Assembly (NCBI RefSeq): GCF_015160855.1
Contig: NZ_CP063373.1
Coordinates: forward strand, 7,564,001-7,628,000
DNA length: 64,000 bases
Direction of reading: 5' to 3'
Origin: Streptomyces ferrugineus
Lineage (GTDB): Bacteria > Actinomycetota > Actinomycetes > Streptomycetales > Streptomycetaceae
The notes under the pieces are model-generated. The model was not told where the DNA came from and did not search any database. It worked only from the letters and a program-made list of their open reading frames with translations. The translations under genes were made by a program, and so were the position numbers. Shown piece by piece: positions 54,155 through 63,533 of this stretch (its first letter is position 1; each line of letters opens with the position of its first letter).

Positions 54155-54346
54155 ATGACCGTCCGCACGATCGCCCACCACCTCGGCCTGCCTGTCCGGC
54201 GCGACTCGCAGGAGGTAGCAAAGATCATCGAGGGGCTCCGCCCCACCCTGGACGACCTTCCTGACGACAAGCGGGAGCGACTCGAAGCCGAGTGGACCAA
54301 GGTCCTCAGCGAACGCCACTGGCACCGGCCCTATCTCCGTGACTGA
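54155..54346 (+). CDS. Small hypothetical protein
   Basis: This 63-residue frame has strong third-position GC bias to the end and a hydrophilic, helical sequence (VRTIAHHLGLPVRRDSQEV; IIEGLRPTLDDLPDDKRERLEAEW). No family is recognised. The 200 bases upstream show no clear gene, and the start lacks a ribosome binding site, so it may be the 3' remnant of a longer protein. A strong hairpin follows 33 bases after the stop. Confidence 0.55.
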   Translation: MTVRTIAHHLGLPVRRDSQEVAKIIEGLRPTLDDLPDDKRERLEAEWTKVLSERHWHRPYLRD

Positions 54347-54379
54347 GCGCCCCGCCCTCGGCACCGGCCGGCACACAAA

Positions 54380-54415
54380 GCGCCCCCGACCCGCAAAGGA
54401 GCGGGTCAGGGGCGC
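54380..54415. terminator. Hairpin between small gene and hrdB
   Basis: GCGCCCCCGACCCGC pairs with GCGGGTCAGGGGCGC around a short AAAGGA loop, with one bulged base. It lies 15 bases after the hrdB stop on the minus strand and can serve both converging transcripts. Confidence 0.8.
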
Positions 54416-54430
54416 CTGGTGCGATCTGAC

Positions 54431-55966
<1,536 letters not shown>

Positions 55967-56129
55967 GAACAACCTCTCGGAACGTTGGAAAACGGCTTCC
56001 GGCCCCGTCCAGGCGGACAGGAGCCGACCACCGGCCTGGGGATTGGGCCGACGGTGCGGGCGGGGGCCGGGAAGATGCACAGCGCCTTGAACGGCGTCCG
56101 TATTCCCTCCGCGGCTGTCACCTCTTAGG

Positions 56130-56156
56130 TCATCGCGCTGTTTCCCCGAGTGTTAC
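56130..56156 (-). promoter_or_regulatory. ShbA-type hrdB promoter (GTAAC-N16-CGATGA)
   Basis: On the minus strand GTAAC (56156-56152) is followed after exactly 16 bases by CGATGA (56135-56130). This equals the -35/-10 pair that I recall for the hrdB p1 promoter driven by the ECF sigma factor ShbA. It lies about 165 bases before the hrdB GTG. A GGGAAT element near 56105 could belong to a SigR-type second promoter, but its -10 partner is poor. Confidence 0.75.
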
Positions 56157-56276
56157 GCCCAATCCGCGTGGCCCGAGTCACATCCCGTAACCGATCAGAA
56201 GCAGTCATATCCGGACAGAAGCGGTCACTCACGGCTTGGACAACGCACTGTACGGCGATTTCGCCGCCGCGTCGCA

Positions 56277-56319
56277 CCGTCGGACCCGCAGGATCGGGGG
56301 GATCCTGCGGGTCCGACGG
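56277..56319 (-). terminator. Long perfect hairpin after whiH
   Basis: A 19-bp perfect stem, CCGTCGGACCCGCAGGATC with GATCCTGCGGGTCCGACGG, has a 5-base G loop. It begins 71 bases after the whiH stop and separates whiH from the hrdB promoter. Confidence 0.9.
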
Positions 56320-56389
56320 GAGGGGGTGCGCAGACCGGGACCGCCACAGGAGGGGGAGGCGTCCCTGGCCGCGCCACCCTGGTGCGCGG

Positions 56390-57277
56390 TCAGTGCTCGC
56401 GGGGTGCGGGCACCACGCGCTCCACCTCGGGATGGACGGTGAGCAACTGACGCATGGCCGTTTCGGCGGCCGCGCCGTCGCCGGTGGCGAGGGCGTCGAC
56501 GATCCTGCTGTGCTGCGCCAGCGACGTCTCGTTCGGCCGGTCACATCCGGTCACGGGGCCGCCGGAGACCTGGAGGGCGGCCGAGACGATCCCCGAAAGG
56601 TGCTCCAGCATCCGGTTGCCGGCGACCTGGATGAGCAGGGTGTGGAACTCGGTGTCGGCGCGGGAGAACGTGAGGACGTCGCCCTGCCCCATCGCATGGC
56701 TCATGATCTCGACCATGTCGGCAAGCCGCTGCTGGACGTCCTCGCGCCCGTGCCCGGCGGCGAGACGGGCCGCCAGCGGCTCGATCGTCCAGCGCAGCTC
56801 GCTCAGCTCCCGACGCTGGTCGTCGCGCTGTGGCCCGAAGGCCCGCCACTCGATGATGTCCGGGTCGAGGAGGTTCCAGTCGCTGACGGGGCGCACGCGC
56901 GTGCCGACGTTCGGGCGGGCACTGACCAGGCCCTTGGCCTCCAGGACGCGGAGCGACTCACGGACGACGGTGCGGGAGACCTCGAAACGCTGGCCGATCT
57001 CCTCGGGCACCAGCGGGCGGTCGGCGCCCAGGTCGCCGGAGACGATCATCTGGCCGAGCTGTTGGACGAGTTGGCCGTGCAGCCCGCGCCCGCGGCTGCC
57101 CGCGGCGCGCCGGCCGACCCGGCCCAGTTCCGGATCGGCGCCCTCCCAGGCGGGGGCGCCGACGCGGTCGGCGACGGGGGCCTCGGCGTAGGGGTAGCGG
57201 TCGAGTTCGCCCGGGCCGGCCAGACCGGAGTCGGTGGAGCGGGCGGCGGTCATCATGGTGTGCGCAAGGGTACTCAC
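56390..57277 (-). CDS. whiH: WhiH sporulation regulator (GntR family)
   Basis: The 295-residue product is a FadR-type GntR protein. The N-terminal 60 residues are Ala/Gly-rich; the winged helix is at about 75-135 (DRPLVPEEIGQRFEVSRTVVRESLRVLEAKGLVSARPNVG), and the FCD domain at about 150-285 (ELSELRWTIEPLAARLAAGH; FHTLLIQVAGN; LAQHSRIVDALATGDGAAAE). Its position next to hrdB and its sequence match WhiH, a SigWhiG-dependent regulator needed for sporulation septation. The GTG at 57277 has AAGGA 4 bases upstream. A perfect inverted repeat in the leader may mediate autoregulation. Confidence 0.93.
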   Translation of the reverse strand: MSTLAHTMMTAARSTDSGLAGPGELDRYPYAEAPVADRVGAPAWEGADPELGRVGRRAAGSRGRGLHGQLVQQLGQMIVSGDLGADRPLVPEEIGQRFEVSRTVVRESLRVLEAKGLVSARPNVGTRVRPVSDWNLLDPDIIEWRAFGPQRDDQRRELSELRWTIEPLAARLAAGHGREDVQQRLADMVEIMSHAMGQGDVLTFSRADTEFHTLLIQVAGNRMLEHLSGIVSAALQVSGGPVTGCDRPNETSLAQHSRIVDALATGDGAAAETAMRQLLTVHPEVERVVPAPREH

Positions 57278-57337
57278 GGATCCTTTGTCGGCGCCGTCTC
57301 CAACTCCCTTGAGGTCTTTGGTGAAAAGCACACGAAA

Positions 57338-57353
57338 GGGTGATCGCTCACCC
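57338..57353. promoter_or_regulatory. Inverted repeat GGGTGA-TCGC-TCACCC before whiH
   Basis: Perfect 6+4+6 symmetry lies 61 bases before the whiH start and just downstream of a -10-like CCGATAA (minus strand, 57370-57376). The location fits an autoregulatory operator for a GntR protein. The TAAA -35 element expected 15 bases upstream for a SigWhiG promoter is not seen. Confidence 0.5.
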
Positions 57354-57440
57354 CGTCGCAATTGACGCCTTATCGGAAAGAAATGGGCTTTCCCGGGGGA
57401 GTTGTGGGCACGACAGAACTGAGAAGGCCACGAACGGTCG

Positions 57441-59387
57441 TCATCTGACCCTGCTCCTCAGGGTCGTGAAGAGATAGGCGCAGAGCAGCGCGGTGAGGGA
57501 CAACGTCAGTGCGCCACCGACGGGTTGACCGATGACACGCGCGGCGGCCGCCAGGTAGCGCTCCCCGCCGAACGGCCACTGCGACAGGAGCACCTCCCGC
57601 AGCCGCAGCGGAAACCCGGCCGCCGTCCGCACGGACGGTCCTTCCACGACCTTCTGTACGAGCGGCACGACGACGATGGGCACCGTGACCACCGCCGCGA
57701 GTCCGGCCGTGGTGGACCGGAAGAGCCCCGCGGCGAGTACGCCGGCCCAGGCACAGCCGACGACGAGCCCGATCCAACTCGCGCTCAGCGAAAGCCAGTC
57801 GGTGGGAACTTCGGCGAGCTCCCGTCCGTAGACGAGATAGAGCACCTCGATGTCACAGCCCACGGTGAGCACAGCCAGCGCCAGGGCGGCGACGGAGGCG
57901 ACGAGCAGTTTCGCGGCCAGCAGCCCCAGCCGGCGGGGGACGGTGCCGCGATCCGCCGCCAGGGCGGGATGGCGGAACTCGTCGCCGAACGAGATCGCCC
58001 CCAGCAGCCCGGCCCCGAGCGCCGCGGGCGGCAGCGGAAGCTCCTGCGGCCACGCGACCAGCAGGCGCGCATGCGACGTGTGTCCGATCCGGGCGAGCAC
58101 CACGGCCGTGATGGCGGACACCACGAGCACGGCACCGGCGGTGACGAACCCCGTACCGACACCGGCTGCCCGACGGAGCTCGTAGCGGAGGGGGCGGAGG
58201 GGGGTGGGGGCGGGGCGGACGGAGATGGGAGGCGGGAGGTCGGGCAGGTCCCCGGCAGAGGAGGCGGACGGGCGCGTGTCGCCGTCCTGCGTGGAGGGCT
58301 CCTCCGCGGAGGTCTCGTGCGCCGCGGCCCCGTCCCGCTCTCCGGCTGCCTGGGGCGCCGCGGGGTCGCCGACCGCGGCCTGCCCCTTGCCCGCCTTCGA
58401 CGCGGCATCGGCTCGCCGCCTGCGACCCCTGTCCGCGGCCACCTCGCCGTACGCCGGCTGCGGCCCCTGGTCGGCCCGCGGCTCGACCGTGTGTGGGTCC
58501 GCCTCGATGCCGGGCCCCATGTCCCCGATCTCGTCGGCGAGTTGGTGTACGAGGATGCCGTGGCGGTACGCGATGTCTCCGACGTCGGCGCAAGTACTCC
58601 CGTACACCGACAGGCGGTTGCCGCTCTCTCGTACGACCTCGACGGAACGGTGTGCGGTGCGCGCCTCCTTCGCGAGCAGGGTGGCGAAGCGGGAGGCGTG
58701 GGGGGTGCGGACGGCTACGCGGGGCCGCAGGCGGGTGCGCGCGAAGTCGGCGACCTCCTGGTCGGCGACGAGCCTGCCGCGGTCCAGGGTGACGACGTGG
58801 TCGGCGGTACGCGCGGCTTCCTTGGGGTCGGGCGTGGTCAGCAGGACCGTGCCGCCCTGAGCAGCGTGTGCGCGCAGGGCACCGTGCAGCCAACGGCGCT
58901 CGCGGGTCGTCAGCCCGTCCGCGGGGTCGTCGAGCACGAGCGTGTGCGGGTCGGCCAGCAGTGCACAGGCCAGACCGAGGCGGCGGTCCATGCCGCGTGA
59001 GAGGGTACCGAGGCGTTCGTCGCGCAGACTGACGAGGCCGACCACCTCCAGGACCTCGTCGGCGCGCCGGGCCGGAACTCCGGCGGCGGCGCACAGCATG
59101 CGCAGATGACCGCGCACCGTGCGCGCCGGGTGCCCGGGAACGTCGCCCAAGAGCACACCGACTTCCCGCGACGGATGCGCCATGCGATGCAGGGGCCAGC
59201 CTCTGAAGAAGGTGATGCCACGGCCCTGTTGGAGTTCGAGCATGAGTCTGAGCGCCGTCGTCTTGCCCGCCCCCGCCCCTCCGAGCAGCGCGGTGACGCG
59301 GCCCGCGCGAGCCTCGAAGGACACGTCGTCGAGCGCGGGGGGAAGCTCCTTGCGAGGGTTGCTGGTCAGTCCGATCGCCTCGATCAC
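57441..59387 (-). CDS. ABC transporter: ATPase fused to membrane domain
   Basis: The 648-residue product has an ATPase domain (about 1-220) with Walker A LLGGAGAGKTT, signature TLSRGM, and Walker B LVLDDPADGL, then a region rich in Ala/Pro/Glu (about 300-400) and about six membrane helices (about 412-648; VTAGAVLVVSAITAVVLARI; GLVVGCAWAGVLAAGLF). The catalytic Glu after Walker B is replaced by Asp (LDDP), which may lower or alter ATPase activity. It works as an exporter half-subunit. The GTG at 59387 is preferred over a TTG at 59396; both are weak. The gene follows whiH at a distance of 163 bases, on the same strand. Confidence 0.85.
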   Translation of the reverse strand: MIEAIGLTSNPRKELPPALDDVSFEARAGRVTALLGGAGAGKTTALRLMLELQQGRGITFFRGWPLHRMAHPSREVGVLLGDVPGHPARTVRGHLRMLCAAAGVPARRADEVLEVVGLVSLRDERLGTLSRGMDRRLGLACALLADPHTLVLDDPADGLTTRERRWLHGALRAHAAQGGTVLLTTPDPKEAARTADHVVTLDRGRLVADQEVADFARTRLRPRVAVRTPHASRFATLLAKEARTAHRSVEVVRESGNRLSVYGSTCADVGDIAYRHGILVHQLADEIGDMGPGIEADPHTVEPRADQGPQPAYGEVAADRGRRRRADAASKAGKGQAAVGDPAAPQAAGERDGAAAHETSAEEPSTQDGDTRPSASSAGDLPDLPPPISVRPAPTPLRPLRYELRRAAGVGTGFVTAGAVLVVSAITAVVLARIGHTSHARLLVAWPQELPLPPAALGAGLLGAISFGDEFRHPALAADRGTVPRRLGLLAAKLLVASVAALALAVLTVGCDIEVLYLVYGRELAEVPTDWLSLSASWIGLVVGCAWAGVLAAGLFRSTTAGLAAVVTVPIVVVPLVQKVVEGPSVRTAAGFPLRLREVLLSQWPFGGERYLAAAARVIGQPVGGALTLSLTALLCAYLFTTLRSRVR

Positions 59388-59397
59388 CCGCAGCAAG

Positions 59398-59409
59398 ATA
59401 GCGCGCTAT
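59398..59409. promoter_or_regulatory. 12-bp palindrome ATAGCGCGCTAT at ABC gene start
   Basis: A perfect palindrome lies 11 bases before the GTG of the ABC gene. It could be an operator near the transcription start or part of a hairpin covering the start. Confidence 0.4.
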
Positions 59410-59553
59410 GTCCGTTTTTTCGGGTAGGGCAAGGCGCACTGCGCGGGCGGCCATGGGCTCGATCTGCCCGGTCGGACGCGTGTTCCCCCTTCGGCCGCGA
59501 ACCCGGGAAGGGTCGGACGACAACCCGACCGGCGTTGCGCCCCTGCCCTCGGA

Positions 59554-60312
59554 TCAGACCTCGGGGCGCAGCATCGGAGGGTTGAGCAGCGTGGCGCCGC
59601 CGGCCCGGAAGAGCTGGGCGGGGCGACCGCCCTGACGGGTGGTGGTGCCGCCAGTGGGGACGAGGAAGCCCGGTGTGCCGGTCACCTTGCGGTGGAAGTT
59701 GCGCGGGTCGAGCGCCACACCCCACACCGCCTCATAGACCCGGCGCAGCTCGCCGACGGTGAACTCGGTCGGGCAGAACGCCGTGGCCAGCGACGAGTAC
59801 TCGATCTTGGAACGGGCCCGCTCCACACCGTCGGCCAGGATCTGCGCATGATCGAAAGCGAGCGGCGCGACCGGCTCGCCATCACGGCCGTAGCCGCCCT
59901 GCTGCAACAGTTCGTCCACCGGCGCCCAACGGGCGTTGCTGGCGTCGCCACCCGCCCGGGGAGCCGGCAGATCCGGGGCCAGCGCGAGGTGGGCGACGCT
60001 GACCACCCGCATCCGCGGATCCCGCTTGGGGTCACCGTAGGTCGCGAGCTGCTCGAGGTGGGCACCGTTGTCCTGCGCCGGGACGGCGGGGTCATGGGCG
60101 CGCAGCCCGGTCTCCTCCGCCAATTCTCGCGCGGCGGCCTGCGCCAGATCCTCGTCGGCCCTCACGAACCCGCCAGGCAGTGCCCAGCGCCCCTGAAAGG
60201 GGGGTTCGCCCCTGCGCACCGCCAACGCGCACAGGGCATGGCGGCGCACGGTCAGCACGACCAGGTCCACGGTGACGGCAAAGGGCGGAAAGGCTGACGG
60301 GTCGTAGGGCAT
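59554..60312 (-). CDS. Nudix hydrolase fused to winged helix (NrtR-like regulator)
   Basis: The 252-residue product has an N-terminal Nudix domain with a complete Nudix box (GGFVRADEDLAQAAARELAEETGL, in two parts: GX5E then REUXEEXGU) and a C-terminal winged-helix-like domain (about 175-245; EFTVGELRRVYEAVWGVALDPRNFHRKVTGTPGFLV). This matches the NrtR family, which senses ADP-ribose and controls NAD biosynthesis genes in many bacteria. The Nudix box being intact leaves enzymatic activity possible. The ATG at 60312 has no ribosome binding site. A 5+5+5 inverted repeat lies 14 bases before it. The target genes cannot be named from this window. Confidence 0.87.
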   Translation of the reverse strand: MPYDPSAFPPFAVTVDLVVLTVRRHALCALAVRRGEPPFQGRWALPGGFVRADEDLAQAAARELAEETGLRAHDPAVPAQDNGAHLEQLATYGDPKRDPRMRVVSVAHLALAPDLPAPRAGGDASNARWAPVDELLQQGGYGRDGEPVAPLAFDHAQILADGVERARSKIEYSSLATAFCPTEFTVGELRRVYEAVWGVALDPRNFHRKVTGTPGFLVPTGGTTTRQGGRPAQLFRAGGATLLNPPMLRPEV

Positions 60313-60325
60313 GCGGCGATCATAG

Positions 60326-60340
60326 TCGTCTGCCTGACGA
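60326..60340. promoter_or_regulatory. Inverted repeat TCGTC-TGCCT-GACGA before the Nudix regulator
   Basis: A 15-bp inverted repeat lies 14 bases upstream of the NrtR-like start. Autoregulation by the encoded protein is plausible; there is no direct proof. Confidence 0.4.
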
Positions 60341-60441
60341 TAAACACTCCCTTCGCCGAGCCCGTCGACGGTTGATCCAATTCGGCCCGGTATGAGCCTC
60401 ACCGTCCTCCCCTCGTCTCGTCCACGCCGCGTCATACGAGG

Positions 60442-63099
60442 TCACGCTCGCAATTGCAGCCCTCCGGCCGCTTCCTCGACCATGGCGAGTCCCAGCCGGC
60501 TGACGCGTACGGAGAAGGGGGCGCCGGCCACCCGAAGTCCCCTCAGAACGATCTCGCCCAGGGGCGCACTGCGCATGGGCCGCAGCGTGACCGTCCCCGC
60601 CGGGGCGTCCGGGCGGATCCCGGCGAGCGTGGTCAACACGAGCACTCCGGCTGCCGCCGCCGTGGCCGCGGGACGGCAGGCCGCCGGGTGCGGGAGGGGA
60701 GCGCTGCCTTCGGTGCGCCGCTCCCCCGCGTACATGTCGGGCAGCCGGTGGCCGAACGCCTCTGCGGCGGCCAGTACGCCCCGCAGCAGTCCGCTCGCCT
60801 CCTTCTCGTAGTCGGCTGTGGCAAGGCCGGACACGGCGATCGCCGTCTCGTGGACCCGCACGGCACCGCTGCGGTGACCGAACGGGTTGTGTCCCGCCTC
60901 CTTCGTGCTCAGTCCGCACAGACCCCATCCCGAGTCCATCGCCGGGCCGCCGAGCAGCCGGGCGAGTTGCTCGGTCTGCACTTTGTCGAGCAGCCCGGGG
61001 GCCTGTTCTCCTCCGCCCAGCAGACCGGTGTCCAGCAGGTGGACGGCGGTGGCACCCAGATACGGCACGGGACGGCCGTCCGGGGCCCGGGCGGCCGTGG
61101 GCCTGCCACCCCCCAGGTCGTCGATCCAGAACTCCGCGCGGAACGCCGTCCGCAGCGCCCCGGCCCAGTCCCGCAGCTCGGCACCGCCCGGTCTGCCACA
61201 GGCGTCGAGCAGATCGGCGCCGAGCAGCGCGGCACGGTGGGCGTGGGCCTGGGTCTCGCAGCGGACGGGGCCGCCGGGCTGCGGGTCGGGCAGATACGTG
61301 CCGTCCCCCACGGTGGTCCGCAGCCAGGTCAGGCATCGCTCGGCGGCCGGGAGGAGCTCCTCGGTCTCGGACGCGGGTAATCCCCAGCGGCGGGCCTCCG
61401 CGAGCAGCGCGGGGAAGAGCAGCGTGGCCTCCGTGCCCGTACAGCCCGGCGGCAGATACAGGCCCGCGTCCCGTCTCGGTCCGGGGATCATGCCGGACTG
61501 CGTTCCCTTGCCCCGGAGTTGGGCCCGGGCGAGGGTGCGCAGTGTGCCCGCGGCGAGTCGGGTGCCCAGCGGCAGCGCCATCCGGGCCGCGGCGAGTGCT
61601 TCGGCCGGGGCAAGGCCGCAGCGCCAGGGCACCCCGGCGGCCAGGTGGGTGTCAGAGGGGTGGGCGGGGTCGCGCAGGAGGAGGGCCTGAAGGTCGTCGA
61701 CGCTCGTCCTCAGCAACGCCTCCACTCTGGGATCGTCGCCGGCCGCCCTCGCGGGAGCTAGCGGACTGGTCGCGGCCCGGCCGGCGGCGCGCACAGGCCC
61801 GGCTCCGTCGGGACGCACGCGCAGTTCGATGCTCGCGCTGTCGCCGGGGGACAGCGCGAACTCCCAGCGCAGAAGCCCTGCCGAGGCCAGTGCGTCGGTG
61901 GGCGGTGGGTCGGCCGTGACCGTCGAGTTCCCTCTGGCGGACGACCACCGCAGGCCGGAGTCGTGAACGCTGGCGGGGAGTTCCGGTCCGGTGTTGCCGC
62001 ACGCGATGGCACCGAGGTCGGCCAAGTCCGTGGCCAGGGCGACCTCGACCGGCAGACGCAGGGGGCGAACGGCCGCGCTGCGCAGCGTGATCCGCTCGGT
62101 GCCGTCCGCGTGACGGGTTCGCTCGACGACGACGTCCGGATCGGGGCCGGCCTGCGGCGAGCTGCGCAGGGTGCCCACGAAGCGGACACAGTCGGCGCCG
62201 GTCATTCTGGCCTGCACCGCGAGCGGTTCACGTCCGGCCACGCGAATCTGGCAACGCGAGAGTACGCGTCGACCCGCGCGGTAGATCCCGTCGAGTCCCT
62301 GGCCGGTCAACTGGCCTTGGTCTGTGGAGATTGCGAGGCCTGGGAGGGCGACGCAGATCAAGGCGTTGTGGGTGGGCGGTAGGGCGGGGGATCGGCCTGC
62401 GGTAGGTGGTGGGGTGGGTGCCGGAGTCCTGCCTGTGGTTGTTGGTGGGATGGGCGCCGGAGTTCTGCTTGTGGTTGCTGGTGGGTTGGGTGCCAAAGTT
62501 CTGCTTGTGGCTGGTGGGGTAGCTGGTGAAGTGGATGCGCTTGATGGGGTGGGTGATGGGGTGCGTTGAGTTGGTGGTGGGATCTGATGCGCGGGCGACG
62601 AGGGTGACGGACGTGAGCTCGTCGGCCTTGTGGGCTGCTGGGGGAGCTTGGTGTGTCGCCGCTGCGGGTCGAGGCGAGCGTCCTGATCTGGCGTTGGCCA
62701 GCAGGCTGGGTGTGGGGGTTGGTCCGGTGGTCGGGTAGCGGTGGCCGACGGCGGTTGTTGCTGGTCCGTTGGTCGGTTGGCTGCCGCCGATGGGGGTCGT
62801 TGCCGGTCCTCCGAGGGTGACGGGGACCGTTCTTGGGTGGGCAGCGGGGGCCAGTCGTTGCCAGTGGGCCAGGACGAACAGTTGCTCGTCGGCCCAGGCG
62901 AACTGTGGCCTGCCGAACGGGGCGGGCCGTGGCCGGTCGGCTGGGTGCTCGGAAGAGCGTCGCCCCGAGTCCTGGGTGGCCGTTGCCCCGCTCCGCCCTC
63001 GACCGGAGTGGGCCCCGCGTCCTGCCGTTGGGACGGCACCGGCCCGCCGGCGGTCGAGCGATCGTCGGCGTCCGGGGTGATCGGGGTCGACTGTGGCAT
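60442..63099 (-). CDS. Glycogen-debranching-enzyme-like protein with repetitive N-terminus
   Basis: The 885-residue product has a conserved part (about residue 245 to the end) like the actinobacterial glycogen debranching N-terminal plus amylo-alpha-1,6-glucosidase-like (alpha/alpha)6 barrel: GLAISTDQGQLTGQGLDGIYRAGRRVLSR, then AAGVPWRCGLAPAEALAAARM and STKEAGHNPFGHRSGAVRVHETAI. Catalytic acids cannot be assigned securely. Residues 1-245 are Pro/Thr/Arg-rich, low-complexity, with 12-residue repeats. Between about 62390 and 62950 another frame has better codon bias (see findings). The ATG at 63099 has GAGGAA 8 bases upstream; an in-frame ATG at 63537 is an alternative but its extension carries a TTA codon. 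Confidence 0.7.
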   Translation of the reverse strand: MPQSTPITPDADDRSTAGGPVPSQRQDAGPTPVEGGAGQRPPRTRGDALPSTQPTGHGPPRSAGHSSPGPTSNCSSWPTGNDWPPLPTQERSPSPSEDRQRPPSAAANRPTDQQQPPSATATRPPDQPPHPACWPTPDQDARLDPQRRHTKLPQQPTRPTSSRPSPSSPAHQIPPPTQRTPSPTPSSASTSPATPPATSRTLAPNPPATTSRTPAPIPPTTTGRTPAPTPPPTAGRSPALPPTHNALICVALPGLAISTDQGQLTGQGLDGIYRAGRRVLSRCQIRVAGREPLAVQARMTGADCVRFVGTLRSSPQAGPDPDVVVERTRHADGTERITLRSAAVRPLRLPVEVALATDLADLGAIACGNTGPELPASVHDSGLRWSSARGNSTVTADPPPTDALASAGLLRWEFALSPGDSASIELRVRPDGAGPVRAAGRAATSPLAPARAAGDDPRVEALLRTSVDDLQALLLRDPAHPSDTHLAAGVPWRCGLAPAEALAAARMALPLGTRLAAGTLRTLARAQLRGKGTQSGMIPGPRRDAGLYLPPGCTGTEATLLFPALLAEARRWGLPASETEELLPAAERCLTWLRTTVGDGTYLPDPQPGGPVRCETQAHAHRAALLGADLLDACGRPGGAELRDWAGALRTAFRAEFWIDDLGGGRPTAARAPDGRPVPYLGATAVHLLDTGLLGGGEQAPGLLDKVQTEQLARLLGGPAMDSGWGLCGLSTKEAGHNPFGHRSGAVRVHETAIAVSGLATADYEKEASGLLRGVLAAAEAFGHRLPDMYAGERRTEGSAPLPHPAACRPAATAAAAGVLVLTTLAGIRPDAPAGTVTLRPMRSAPLGEIVLRGLRVAGAPFSVRVSRLGLAMVEEAAGGLQLRA
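62402..62506. repeat. Tandem 36-bp repeats inside the debranching-like gene
   Basis: Copies at 62402-62434 (33 bp), 62435-62470 and 62471-62506 share GTGGTTG(T/C)TGGTGGG, then TGGG(C/T)GCC, then AGTTCTGCTT; a further partial copy follows. In the annotated frame they encode 12-residue units such as SRTPAPIPPTTT. Confidence 0.8.
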
Positions 63100-63533
63100 G
63101 GGGCGGCTTCCTCTGCGCTGATCGCGCCACGGGCGAGCGCGGCGCCGACTGGGGGATCCGGAGTGACAGGAGCGGTGCGGCGGTACGGCCGGTCCAGGCG
63201 TTCCGCCACTCAGGTGAACGGGGAGGGATCCCTCCAGGTCACGGCTGTGACGGGGTAACCACGCCGACCCGCCGCCTCGTTCACCGGGTTCACCGGGTTC
63301 ACCGAGTTCACCGAGTTCACCGGGTTCACCGGGTTCACCGGGTGTTCCAAGGCCCGCCGAGGCACCGAAATGCAGGTCGTCGGCCCGCTTCTGCTGCTCG
63401 TAGAGGCTCAAGCCCTGCCGCTTCACCCCGCCGCCGACGTCCCCTCCCCGGCCCCGGCCAACCCACTGCCCACGACGGTCGTCACCTCGACGGCGCCTCC
63501 CAAGCCACTGCTGAAACCACCGCCCGCAAAGGC
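63100..63533. other. Region between partial gene and debranching-like gene
   Basis: These 434 bases are in frame with the gene downstream (open to an ATG at 63537) but codon use is poor and a TTA codon lies at 63258-63256. The notable content is the 9-bp tandem array at 63280-63342. I regard the region as mostly non-coding. Confidence 0.5.
63280..63342. repeat. Seven tandem 9-bp repeats TTCACCGGG
   Basis: Seven perfect 9-base units occupy 63280-63342; the third and fourth read TTCACCGAG. Translated in the extended minus frame they give Gly-Glu-Pro/Leu triplets. A length that is a multiple of three allows copy-number change without frameshift. Confidence 0.85.

Noticed and set aside
56090..56110. 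SigR-type second promoter of hrdB (GGGAAT)
   Set aside because: The GGGAAT element is there but no GTT -10 at the right spacing follows, so I did not list it as a feature.
57370..57400. Full SigWhiG promoter for whiH
   Set aside because: Only the -10-like CCGATAA is present; TAAA is not found 15 bases upstream.
63280..63342. CRISPR-like array
   Set aside because: Units of 9 bp without spacers are a simple tandem repeat, not a CRISPR array.
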